Shown: in pieces, positions 1-11,400 of the stretch
How the letters are laid out: each line of letters opens with the position of its first letter
Numbering within the stretch: the stretch's first letter is position 1
NCBI GenBank assembly: GCA_013396635.1
Contig: WBMW01000802.1
Span: 2,401,056-2,465,055, forward strand
DNA from: Penelope pileata
Lineage: Eukaryota > Chordata > Aves > Galliformes > Cracidae
Reading direction: 5' to 3'
Length of the DNA: 64,000 bases
Position numbers and translations under genes: made by a program
Notes under the pieces: model-generated
What the model was told of the DNA's origin: nothing
The model's database searches: none
What the model saw: only the letters and a program-made list of their open reading frames with translations

Positions 1-2152
1 TGTTCTGAAGAAATAAGCCAATTAAGACAAAGTTTTGTTGGAAATCTGCACCCCCCTTGTCTTTCCTAGAGGACTGTTTGACAGCAAGGCTCTAGGCTCT
101 TGTTTTAGTGAGCTGTGAAGAAGAAAGGGCTGCTAGCTGGGCTTTCTGCCTTTATTCAAGATGTGCACCCATCTTGGTGTATGGACTGCCCACTTCCAAG
201 GCTGTTACATTTGCAGGACACTGGTATCTGTCCTGTGATGCACAGGAGCAACCTCCACAGCAGCATCTAAGCTCAGAAGCTTCTGATGTAAGCTTTCTTC
301 AGGAAAATACTTCAAAGGAAATGCTTAGGATGCTATAGTCCCAGAAACTTTCATCTCCACTCGTATCCAGAATTAAGGATATCATATTTTTAAACGACAA
401 GGCTCTTGTTCTCTGGCTGTGGTAGTATTTCTGTGAAATCTTGTAGTGATTAAGTATGAGGATAATAAATAAATAAATTTCAGAGATATTTTGAATGCCA
501 GTGAATCAAATTTTGAAGCATTTTTCTTGAATTTCTTTCCTCCTATTTGTGGAGAAGCGAGTTGAGAGAGATTCAGGGTAAGATCAGGCCATACATGTGG
601 TGAGACATGATGTGTCAGGAAAGGAAGTAGTTTTGGTTCCTATTATGTTGAGGCACCTGAAGAAGAAAGTGTTCAATCATTAATTCAGAAATATAGAGGA
701 AGAAGTGTAACTCTTCAGCTGTAGATCTTCAGTTGTAGACTTGGGCACCCACATTAATTGCATCTAACTTATTCCCTATCTCATCGTCTTGGCCAATAAC
801 AAAATCTATCAGGCCATACAGCCAGGGAAATCTTCCTGAAAGACACCAGTAAGTCCAGTTACTGTGTGCAATTAATACCCATTGTATTTTTCATACAAAA
901 AAATTATTCAAGAAGTTCCATGTATGGAAGCTGGGAAGTATGCAAGAAAGAATGTGTGCTTTCAGTATTACTCCTTCATAGCTGCTCCTGTTTGCTTCTG
1001 GAGACAAGATGCCTGATGACATAGGCTCACAGTGAAGCCCCAGCGTTAATGATTCCTCCTTAATGCAATGTTGCTTTCGAAGATGATCTTCTTTGCTGTC
1101 ATTGGGGCCTCTCCTTTGTTCCTGACAGTTTGACATGCCCCTCCTTACTGCAGCTCAGTTATGCCAAGTGCTGTTACCACAAATAACATCATTGTGCCAT
1201 GTTAAAATTAAAAAAAAAAAAAAAAAGTAAACCTGGAAGGCTTGGCAGGCAATCTTGCAGAATAAATGTAAATGTCTAGGATGAGATAGAATGATTGTAG
1301 TTGACAACTGAAGTTCCTTCTTTGTGATGGCTCTGAATCAACCTGATAAACTCAACTGTAAACTAAGATGGCTAAAGGTATCTGAATTTTATAACAAATC
1401 TTGCCATTTATTGTGATTATGATTGGAAGTGGGAAAACAAGATGCTGAATCTAAGAATGGCAAAGAGATCTGATTATTCATATTCTGCTATAGCACTCTG
1501 CCATGCCAAAAATATTGCTCTTTGGTAAGAGTTACGATGAGTAAAGAGCAGTGAGTCATTGACAGTAGCTCCTAGAAAATTTAAATAAAGAGAAAACAGG
1601 CAGAATTAAAGTTCATTATTATTTTAATGTGATGAGATCATAAAATCTCATTCCTGGGCAAATGGGTCCAACATATCATCTACCTATATTTGTGCCAGGT
1701 GTTCTGCATGGAGAATAGGGCAAGGAAGACCCGACCACTCAGTGACTGCCACCCCCCTGGTTGATCTCCTAGGATCTGGATGGCCATAGAGTGCATTGTC
1801 TTACTTAGAGTTTTGGCTAGTTCATGACACTGAAGTTGGATAATGTAATGCAGTAAAAGTATTTTTCTTTTTCTTTTTTTAATTTAGACATAGCATTCCC
1901 CGGGATCTGAGGGCCATATCAAACTTATCTTTCTGCTGAGAGGAAGAAATAACTTTCCTAAGAGCAAAGAAGAGCTCTTTTAACAGTTCTCATAATTCTG
2001 TGCAATTCTGAAAGCAAAAATACCCAAAAACTCTACCAAGGGACAGCACTTGTAAGACCAGCATAAATCAGAAATGCTATTTTATTTTTGCGTTTGTTAA
2101 TGAAGCAATATATATATATATGTTATATATATATATATGCTATACATATATA
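1..2152. other. Intron, no gene seen
   Basis: Upstream intron of STK32B. Only short reading frames occur (at most about 80 codons), with no recognisable protein family. An A17 run lies at 1210-1226. The right end, about 2107-2152, is an AT dinucleotide-rich microsatellite that touches the 3' end of the first CR1 copy. Nothing else can be supported. Confidence 0.6.
2107..2152. repeat. AT-rich microsatellite next to a CR1 3' end
   Basis: Alternating TA steps interrupted by TG and GC. It directly abuts the start of the antisense CR1 copy, so it sits at that element's 3' tail. It may have grown from a tail repeat or have been the insertion site. Confidence 0.8.
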
Positions 2153-2754
2153 CATAGAATTGCAGGGGTTGAAAGGGACCTCTAGAGATCGTCAAGTCCA
2201 ACTGCCCTGCCAAAGCAGGTTCCCAATAGCAGGCTGCACAGCTAGGCGTCCAGATGGGTCTTGAACATTTCCAGAGAAGGAGACTCCACAACCTCGCTGG
2301 GCAGCCTGTTCCAGTGCTCTATCACCCTCACCGTAAAGTAGTTCTTGCATGTTTGTGCAGAACTTCCTATGTTTCAGTTTTTTGCCATTGTCCCTTGTTC
2401 TATCACTGCATACCACTGAGAAGAGCCAAGCCCCATCCCTTTGTCTCCCTCACTTTAGATATTTATAAACATTGATAAGATCCCACCTCAGTCTTCTCCA
2501 GGCTCAATAGACCCAGTTTACCCAGCCTTTCCTCATAAGGGAGATGCTCCAGGCCCTTTATCTTCTTTGTGGCCCTCCACTGGGCTCTTCCTTGGAGTTC
2601 CTTGTCTTTTTTGTGCTGGTGAGCCCAGAACTGGACACAGTACTATTCCAGGTGAGGCCTCACCAGGACAGAGGGGGAAGATCCCTCAACCTGCTGGCCA
2701 TGCTCTTTTTAATGGACCCCAGGACAACATTGGCCCTCTTGGCCACAAAGGCAC
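2153..2754 (-). mobile_element. CR1-type LINE, 5'-truncated, antisense
   Basis: Non-LTR retrotransposon of the avian CR1 family. Read on the minus strand, the element ends at 2153 with the CR1 3' end (CAACCCCTGCAATTCTATG type). Going inward come the usual CR1 blocks: the complement of GGAAGGGACC-like text, then GTTCCAGTGCTC, AGGCTGCCCAGCGAGG and the segment that reads DRTRDNGKKLKHRKF. About 600 bp remain of an element of about 4.5 kb. It is one of the least diverged and longest CR1 copies here. 5' truncation and lack of an obvious target-site duplication are normal for CR1. No intact reverse-transcriptase frame is present. Confidence 0.93.
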
Positions 2755-3450
2755 GTATCTACATGTTTTTTGAACACCCTTCTTTAACAGCCAAAGTGTA
2801 GAGGTGAATAAGATGTGTTGATCATATTAGGGACTTCCCAAAACAGAAAAGACATGCTGTAGAGGACTTGAATTCTTCCTGGCTGACTTCAGACAAGAGC
2901 CCCATCTCCTTAGGCTGCCTCTGTAAATAGTGGAAAAAAGAAGGGCTCTCCAAGGTTTGGTATACCTGTGGTCAGGACTGTCTCCTTACTACACTGATCA
3001 TACAGAAACTACTCTTCTAACCCAAAGCACCTTAATAAAGTGCCTGAAGGTAGTCAGAGCAAAACTAGGCCTAAAGTAGCTCAGTTATGTGAGTGTTAAA
3101 TTCAACCCATCTTGTCCAATTGGATTTATGACTAACAGTCTAGAAAGCAAATCAAAACTTCTTTATTTCTTTTTTCCAAGGTTTCCCTTAGATTTGGTGT
3201 CCAGGTGATAACAGTAAAAAGAAAAGGATGTTTTGTGTATGTGCTGCTTGGGAAATGACTTAAATCACACTGTTTTCTTATCTCCCTTTCAGAAGATATG
3301 ATTGTAACAAAATTTTCGTGAGGAAAATATTATCTGTAAATTGAAACTGCAGACAGCTTTCTGTCCTCAGTTAAAATGACAGTGAGACAACAACCCTGAG
3401 TTTTCTCTGTACTATGTTCTTCACATTACTATTCAGATATTTACTTTGAC
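2755..3450. other. Intron, no gene seen
   Basis: Unique-looking AT-rich intron between two antisense CR1 copies. No exon, repeat or RNA gene could be supported. Confidence 0.55.
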
Positions 3451-3890
3451 TTTTGGGTTTGGAAGGGAACTTCTTGTGCTCTTCTAGTTCAACCTTTGTG
3501 CTCACGCAGGGACACCTAAGGTACGTTGCCCAGGGCCAAGTGCAGTTGAGTTTTGAATATCTTCACAGATGGAAGCTGCGCTACCTCTCTGGCCAACCTC
3601 TCCAACTGTTTGACAACCATCACAGTGAGAAAGAGTTTCTTGTGTTCAGATGGAATTTCATGTGTTTTAATTTGTGTCCATTGCCTCTTGTTCTACAGTG
3701 GGTACTGTTAAGAAGAGTTTGGCTCCATCTTCTTTACTCCCCTCATTCCTGATATTCACACACAGGCATTAACCCCTGAGCCTTCTCTTCTCCAGGCTGA
3801 ACAGTCCAAGCTCTCTCTGCCTCTTTTTGCACAAAAACTGCACCAGTCCTTTAATTATCCTTTTGGCCCTGCACTGGACTCTTTCTTGTT
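3451..3890 (-). mobile_element. Old CR1-type LINE fragment, antisense
   Basis: This diverged CR1 copy keeps the order of CR1 3'-region blocks: a degenerate GTTTGGAAGGGAAC, TCTAGTTCAACC, CTCTCTGGCCAACCTCTCCAACTG (the leading-edge GGGCAGCCTGTTCCA block, much altered), TGTGTCCATTGCCTCTTGTTCTA, and TTCTCCAGGCTGAACAGTCC. It also has CTTTTTGGCCCTGCACTGGACTC-like text. It is clearly older than the copy at 2153. The boundaries are approximate, especially the right (5') end. Confidence 0.82.
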
Positions 3891-5280
3891 TTTATCCTCC
3901 AACGGTAAGCTCTTGCTTCAGGCTTTCCTTCTGGTTTCAAGGTCATTGTAGTGGGGCATTGTTTGTCTGAGAAGAAGTTATCCCAAGTCCTTCATATATG
4001 CTGTCTGTTGCTTGCTTTAATTGGACACGTTTGTGACAAGCAGGAGACAAGATAGACTAGCTACTACTATACTAATAATTGCTACTGCTGTAATGCCATG
4101 TGCATTTGAAGTGGTATAAATTAGCATTGATTATAGCACAAAATGATAATGAAGAACCTGGTGAACATTCACTAAGTACAATGAGTATAGCCAGTCACAG
4201 CACATCTCTGATGCAGCTGAGTGGATTTTAGAGACTGCATTCATAAGAGAATATCGGCAAATCCCGAAGTGTCTTCGATATACGCTTTTGTTCGTTCAAC
4301 CTCAATAGAGCTCTCACGTGTAATTGTGATGCACGTACTTTAAAGAAGGCTGTGCATAGAACAGGAGATAGTGGAGAATTTTCTTTTATCCTCTTGGCAA
4401 AACATATGTGAAAGATAAAGCTCTTGGATAACAAACGAACAAACACACCCACACAAGAAAACCAACAACTTAACGAAGAATGAATCCAATCTGAGATTCA
4501 ATAAGACTGACTGAGCTTGGTAAAAGCAGATGTACTGCTTGTGACAGAACAATTAAAATGAACTTTGATGATATTGCATTCAAGTCTACTAAGATATCTC
4601 AAACAAATAGACTGAGATATGAGCCTGTTTTGCATTCATTTACAAATCTTACTTTATCATGGGCCTAATAACATTCAAGAAAATAGACTTCATCTTGAGA
4701 CTGTGCCATTAAATCTACAAGTGTATGAGCAAATGAGACAGGAAAGTAATTAATTTTCTCCTGAAAAACAAATTATCAGAAAGTACTTTTACAGATGGAC
4801 CACTTGGAAAAATGGATCACTCAGTGTTTGGGCATAAAAATATTGTCAAAGTCATAGTAATTGCTAGCAATGTGTCTGTCTGGTAGTATCAAAAGTTCAT
4901 TCTATTTGTCTGAAACTTTATAAGACTTAAAGAGATGTTTGTGAAGGTTTAAGCAAATGTCACAGGCTAAATCCTGCACTGGTCCACTCTCAGAAAATGA
5001 TTTTGTCTACAAGATCATGAAGTTTTGGAGAAGCACTGTTGCTTCTGTGTTAGAGAGCAGAGCTGGGTTGTGGTGCTGCTGAGCTCTGATTCTGCATATC
5101 CTCATGGTCTTTGGGAAAACCATGTGGCACATACTAAGATTCAGTACCAAAATCACAGCTAGCAAGTGACAGAAACAGTTACTCTGGCACTTGTGAATCC
5201 CATGTGGAGCCCTGTGTCAAGCTGGGGGTCCTCTACTGCAAAGAAGACACCAGCAAACTGGAGGGAGTCTGTTAAGATAG
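3891..5280. other. Intron, no gene seen
   Basis: AT-rich intronic DNA without a supportable gene. Two overlapping minus-strand frames near 4228-4552 show no family resemblance and have no splice-site context, so I treat them as chance. Confidence 0.55.
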
Positions 5281-5430
5281 TTGGGGACTGGAGGCATTCA
5301 AGGCCAGGTTGGATGGGGCCCTGGGCAGCCTGACCTGGTGGGTGGCAACCCTACCCATGGCAGGGGGCTTGGAATTGGATGATCTTTAAGGTCTCTTCCA
5401 ACCCAAGTTATTCAATGATATGATTCTATG
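5281..5430 (+). mobile_element. CR1-type LINE 3' end, sense orientation
   Basis: Short CR1 fragment that reads on the + strand: GGAGGCATTCAAGGCCAGGTTGGATGGGGCCCTGGGCAGCCTGACCTGGTGGG-type text, then GTCTCTTCCAACCCAAG and the terminal ATGATATGATTCTATG. The end at 5430 is the CR1 3' tail octamer. Only about 150 bp of the 3' end survive. It is the only CR1 copy in the window in the same orientation as STK32B. Confidence 0.93.
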
Positions 5431-8400
5431 TTCAAGGGGATACCAGAGGGTTGTCAAGCTTGGAGAAGAAAGGTGCAAACTGATTAGTCTTACACTACAA
5501 AAGGGGCTGGTGGTGATGGCATAAAGATGGCAACATCTATAGATGGCAAAAAAACATTTTTAGAGATGCACACTGAAAAAGCAAATGACATGAGTGATAC
5601 AGTACAGCAAGAGAAATCCCAGCTGGATATAAACAAAAAAAAACCCTCTTCAAAACTCAGAGACTGGCTAGAACAGTCTCCTTGCAGATCCTGCAAAATT
5701 TATATCTTGGAGATTCTCCAAACTGCCCTGGATAAGGCCTTGTGCAACCTGACGTAAATTTGAAATTATCCCTGAGTAATCATGTAAAAGATTGAACTTG
5801 GTGACGTCCAGAGAGCCCCTCTGGCCTAAATTATTGCATGAATCTTTTTTTGGATGTTCAGTTGTTAATAGTATTCAACAAAAATGTAAAAAAGGTGTAT
5901 CTCACTTGACTGTGGGTCTTAGGCAGTCCCGGGCTCTAAGCTCTTCATCTCCAGGCTAGAGAGACCATCTGAACAGTAAGAACATTTTCTAATACAGAAG
6001 ATGACCACCAACAAATTGATTGCATGATTTCTCTACCATACTAGAGAAGATACCAAGACATCAAGCAAAATATCAGTTTTTACCATAACCCACATCTAAA
6101 ATGACCTTATCCTCAGCTAGCTCGAGCATAATCAGAGGCAGAAATATAGAAGCAACTTTTAGAGGGAGCAAAGTATCTGTTGGTTCACAGCTAGATGAAG
6201 GAGTAAAAGAGAAGCAGTTCTGAAGTACACTGTCTCAAGTGATCAGGACTCACAAAGAATTGGAACAGTTCAACACAGCTTTTATGTATTTTATTTATTA
6301 CTAAACCGGTCGTTTTATGTATGTGAAAGTACAGCACTGAGGTTTGTTTCATGAGGTGAAGGCAAAGAGCATAGCAAACCAGTAAACACCAGTTATTTGT
6401 TTGGCGTTTTGCTTTCATGTCTTTAGTTCATTACTCTATATCGCTGCTTGCCTGCTGCATGATTGCAGAGTGTGCCTGGGATAGGCTGAGCCAAACGTTG
6501 TGGCAGTGCACGCGGGAAGGATGAGCAGTCGTTTTTCAGATCAGAGAGAGCTGGTGGCCTCTTCTCTCCTCATCCTTTTGGAGAGAGAAAAAGATCTTGG
6601 GTGGATGAATACTAAACTGACTCTAATTGACAGACTTAGCTATTTGGGAGCTAGTATTAATCGGTGTTGGTTATATAAATATATACCATTCTAATGAGGC
6701 TGCAACATATTTCTTACTATCTTTCTTGAGGCTGAATTTCTTGGTGACTTTCAATTTCATTTCAGGCTATTTTTTATGTAGTCAATTTTCTTAGCTGTCT
6801 CTTTTGGTCACATCTGATCTGAACAGAATTTGAGAAGGTATTTCAAATAAGTATAAGCAACTTATTTTTTTATAGAATTTTTCTCTTCACAAAACATTTT
6901 AACATAATCTTGACAGGTATTTTTTACATATTTATAAAGGAAGTAATCTTCCTTTGTTCTCAGCAGAATTTGGAGAAATGATTCTTCATTTTCCGAGCTT
7001 GAAAGTAAATGTATCTCAATTTCCTTGCAACAATAGACTTCTATTAAATATTTTGCAAGCACAAATTGCAAATTCCAATAACCAATGCTTACCCGTTTTC
7101 GAAAAGGACAAAAGAAATCTGCAGAAATGTAAGCAAAACAGATATTATGAAGGAACATTTCGAACATTCATTCACAATATCTGCATATTTGTGTTTACAG
7201 AGTTCATAAATCTTGTGTTACTTTTTTTCCTCTTGAGATTTGTCCTTGTCTTGGCAGTAAACACAAACTCAACATTTCTTTGTTTAGTTTGAACATCTCT
7301 TTTTTATAAAATAAGTAATTCAAAGATTCAAAGTGAGTATAATAGCTTTCAGTTTACCTTTTCAGCACAGGCAAGTTTGTAATGACTTGAAGTAAGAATG
7401 AACAAAGGTGCTCTCATATTACACCTACACTTATACACACCTATACTTATAGCAGCCTATACTATGCCTAAATTTATACTATTCCATACCTATACCAGGC
7501 TGTTTTGTACCTTTGATTTTTTTCTCTACTTAGCTGTTCAGTGTTAAGTTCTTTGTCAAATGCAGAATTATTCAAATCTTTAAGTGATGTGCTCTTTTTC
7601 AATACAGCAAATCTTGGGTGGCCCTATTACTCCCAAGTGGTAGATGGGAAGATCTGTTACATAGTTACAGAAACTGGACTACTGAAAAAACAAAACAAGG
7701 CAAGCATATGAAGAAGTAATGATGCAGCAATTATGACCTCCTCTTACATAGGAAATTTGTGCAAAGTCTTCTTAATTGCAGGGCAATGTATTATCTCTAC
7801 ACAATGATGATGCAACTTGCCCACAACCTCACAAATTCTTTGGTAATATCTTAGAATTTTAAGAAGTGCTATTCATCAATCTATATTTTAATGTCATAGA
7901 AGTTTAAGTTTTCTTTAGTAATCAAACCTAATCTGTAGCATATAAGGATTAATAACTGATAGATTTAACATACTTTCTTAACAATTCCAAACAAAAAAAT
8001 CCTCATATTTAAAGATTAAAGCAGTGAGTTTTTCCTAATTTTGCAAGTGCTCTTTACTATATACTCAAACAAAACCTGTTTATCTTTCTCTGATAACTGA
8101 TACATACACCTTGTCATAAGCCATGCACAGTCTAGCAGTTGACTTTTTCTTTTGTTCAATTGTTCGCCCCTTTTCAGGAGTAATGAGGCTCTGTGTTTTA
8201 CCTTATAAAGGAAAGATAAAATGCTGATTTTTCTATCCTGGAAAAACACAAACCCTTGTACAAACTACAATACAATTAGATATGGGATCAGTTATCTGGA
8301 ACATGAATTTAATGAATATCATGTTATTAGTACTTAGGTACCCTGGCCTTATTTATGCAGATAGTACGTCCTGCCCCTAAAAGCTTGGAGGACAAGCAGA

Positions 8401-11400
8401 AGAACTGGAATAACTCCCGGAGCAGTGCTTGCAATGGACAGATGAGAGGGCAGTGCAGCCAGGAAGCTTCAGCTTTCTTTCACCCTGCTCCACCTGCAGC
8501 CACGTTTGCTGTTCCTCACCTAGTCCTGTGAGTGTGGTGCCCTTAACCATTTAAGATTACATTTCCTAGGGAGGTTTTTATAGCACTTTCCATTGTCCTC
8601 TATGCACAGACAATTTCTATGCATGCTTATTTTATGCCAGCCTTAAGAACTCTGCAGAAACCGAAGTCCTCTCTCAGTGCTCTCATGATATTTACTGTGC
8701 ATTTTTGTTAGGTAAATACAGTTGCAACATTAGTTTCCTTGATTAGCAAGATGACTCCTTCAAGTTAGGAATGTAGAATGAACAGTAGTGTAAAAACAGA
8801 GGAAGTTAGTAACAATTTTGCTGGTAAAAATGTTAGTTTCATTGATATGCAAGCCAAGCAGAACAAGCTGTGGTAACATGAGAATTCACATTTGCTTTCT
8901 GGCATGATGCAAGTCTTTGTTCAAAACCTTGCCCTTAAGTAAAGATTCAAGTTTTCAGCTGTGCTGTGTCTTCCAAGAAGATTTACCGGACCTTTAGGAT
9001 CCAATTTACTGGCATAGTTTCCCAGGAGATGACAATAGTCTACTGCATCAGCAGTCTATTCCTTCCAAAAATTTTCCTATGAAATAAAAATTCTGGGAGA
9101 TCCATAGCCCTAGAAACATCAGGAGATTCCTAGCTCAGAGCTGGAAACTCTGAGAGCCTGTTTTGGGCTAGAGACTCTGAAGTCTGTATTCCTACGTGAA
9201 ATTTAAAGTCTGCTTTTAAATAATCTGTTTGAAAGTAGATACTTTTTCCTCAGAATTTCTCTTCCATGGGGATCTTGAAATTCTTATCATTCCAAAGGTG
9301 AATACCATTCTTAGCATAGTTCTGGAGGTTCTTACAGACAGGAGGTTCTCACTGATGGCCAGGGTTGGTGATAACTTAGGTAATTCAAAACTCACCTGAA
9401 CACTGCAATACAGTGAAGCACTGGTAAATAGAGTTAACTTTCCAGAGAACCTGCTATGTTCACACAACACTGCAGAAAGGTCTCACTGCACAGTTTCAGG
9501 AAGCCAGACTAGCCCAATTAGAGTAGCCTCATGCTTTGCCAGAGACAATAAATTCTGCTTTTGCAAAAAAGAGAACATCAAGGTGCTACAACTAATGCTA
9601 TGTCTTTAGACCCACATCAGAAATCTCCATGCGATTCCACTAGGCAGTCTAGGTGTAGCCACATGATTTCTTGAAAAGAGACCAGTCTGACCAGTTAGTG
9701 AGGGTTAAACCAGTAATTGCCTGCCCTCTCTTGAATAAGCTGAACTGCCTTATGCAAGTTAGAGGTAAGTTTTACTTGATGGAATTTGCTTGTGTTTGAA
9801 AGGCTCCTCAAGGCTTTGTTAACCCTGGCCAATGCTGAGCAGATCTGCAACAGGTATTGAGAAGAGCTTACAGAGCTCCCTGTAAGGCACTAGAGCCAAG
9901 GCCAGTTCTTCCCAAGCCTTCTACATTCCTTGTTTTCACCATAAAGTTAGGAACCAGTGCCCTGCTGCAGTTCTCTGCTTTGCAGTGCTCTGGCTCTGGG
10001 ATGTAAAGAGAACTTCAGGCTCTGCTACGTTCTGTCTGCTTTTCCAGCACACAGGAAAATCTACAATCATTAGAGGCTTCATGTTGCTAAAAAAATTACC
10101 TCCTCCTCTTAAGGCTATCAGGGGAAAACTGGAAAATGATCCTTCTTTAAATTTCTAATTAGGAGCTACCAAGACTTAATCATTTATCATATTCAGTTTT
10201 ATCTGAATATCTGAAATGTGCATGTCTTACTTTAACTGATTACTGTAGATTTATGAAGTTTGGACTGAGGTTAATGATGAAAAATTGCTAATGTGTTTTT
10301 TACTCTTAAATTAAAGTCGTACACAAAATAAAAATCATGATGTCCTTTTCCCAAGGTAACACATGAAACAAGAACTCTGGATAGTGGGTGCCTCTTCTGG
10401 CAGGGTTTCAACAAAATATTACCCTAGCTAACTAAGATGATGGAATATAAAGGGGAAAAATGATCTTAATAATTCATCTGTAACTGCTTTTGTGAAGAGA
10501 CAGAGATAAAAATAACAAATATAAATATGATATAAATACAAAAAAGGATATTATTAAAACAAATATACAGATATAAATATGAAAACTGATATAACTTATT
10601 CAGAAAGTGCTCTGTTTAAGTTTGTTTCCATGGAGCATTTTGTTCAATTGTAATTTATCTTCCAGTCTGAAGATAATAAAAAATCCAATTCACTGTTGCT
10701 AGGGGCATTATTATTTTATCTTAATTCGAAGGAAGCTTATTCTAATGCATTAAAACTTTTCTTCAAGCAAGGGAAAGCAGAGGCTAGCTCTGTAGTTACA
10801 ATAGTTTTCCTACCACTGGCTCATGACACCACTTTAAAAAAAAAAAAAAAAAGAAACAAAAAAATGAAATTTATTTCAAACCACTTATTCTTTCATTTCA
10901 CTGAGGTTTAAAATCTTGGCTTTACAGCAATATAGAAATCTATTTTACAGTAATATAGCATTCAATATCAGTCACAAGGTTGTAATTCATTCAGTAAGGT
11001 ATTTCTGAGCTACCTGGTTAATATAAAAATCCCAAACAACCTCTGATTTTACTTCAAAACCAATCAGCCTTCTTGAATGTCATTTGCCTTTGATCAGATA
11101 AGAAGCTTGCAGAAGTAAAATTACAGTGCTTACTCAAAAAGCTAATCTCCAGTGGGCCGATTTGCCTCCGGCCCCTCCCCAGCCTGCAGCAGTAGTTTCA
11201 AGATTCATTTTTTCAGGTGGCTAATATTTCACTTGCTGTCAATTTCAATTCTCAGACCAATAAATCAAAACCACTTATTTCTTGAAATATTGAAATGCAA
11301 GAAGTTAAAAGGGAATACTTCATTTCTTGTGTAGAGAAAGAATATCGGATTTGTATAAGGGAGGTAGACAGAGGACAAAACTGCCTGTGATCACGACAAA

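Noticed and set aside
1210..1226. Poly-A run as the tail of a processed pseudogene
   Set aside because: No upstream sequence resembling an mRNA and no target duplication. The same applies to the A runs at 10836, 12004, 42340 and 48028.
2192..2801. Several frames of 64-85 codons on both strands
   Set aside because: Fragments of the CR1 element, not host genes.
5527..5757. 76-codon Lys/Ser/Glu-rich + frame just after a CR1
   Set aside because: Looks protein-like in composition, but no domain, no flanking splice sites and short.
6954..7292. 112-codon + frame
   Set aside because: AT-rich, hydrophobic tail, no family and no exon boundaries. Chance.
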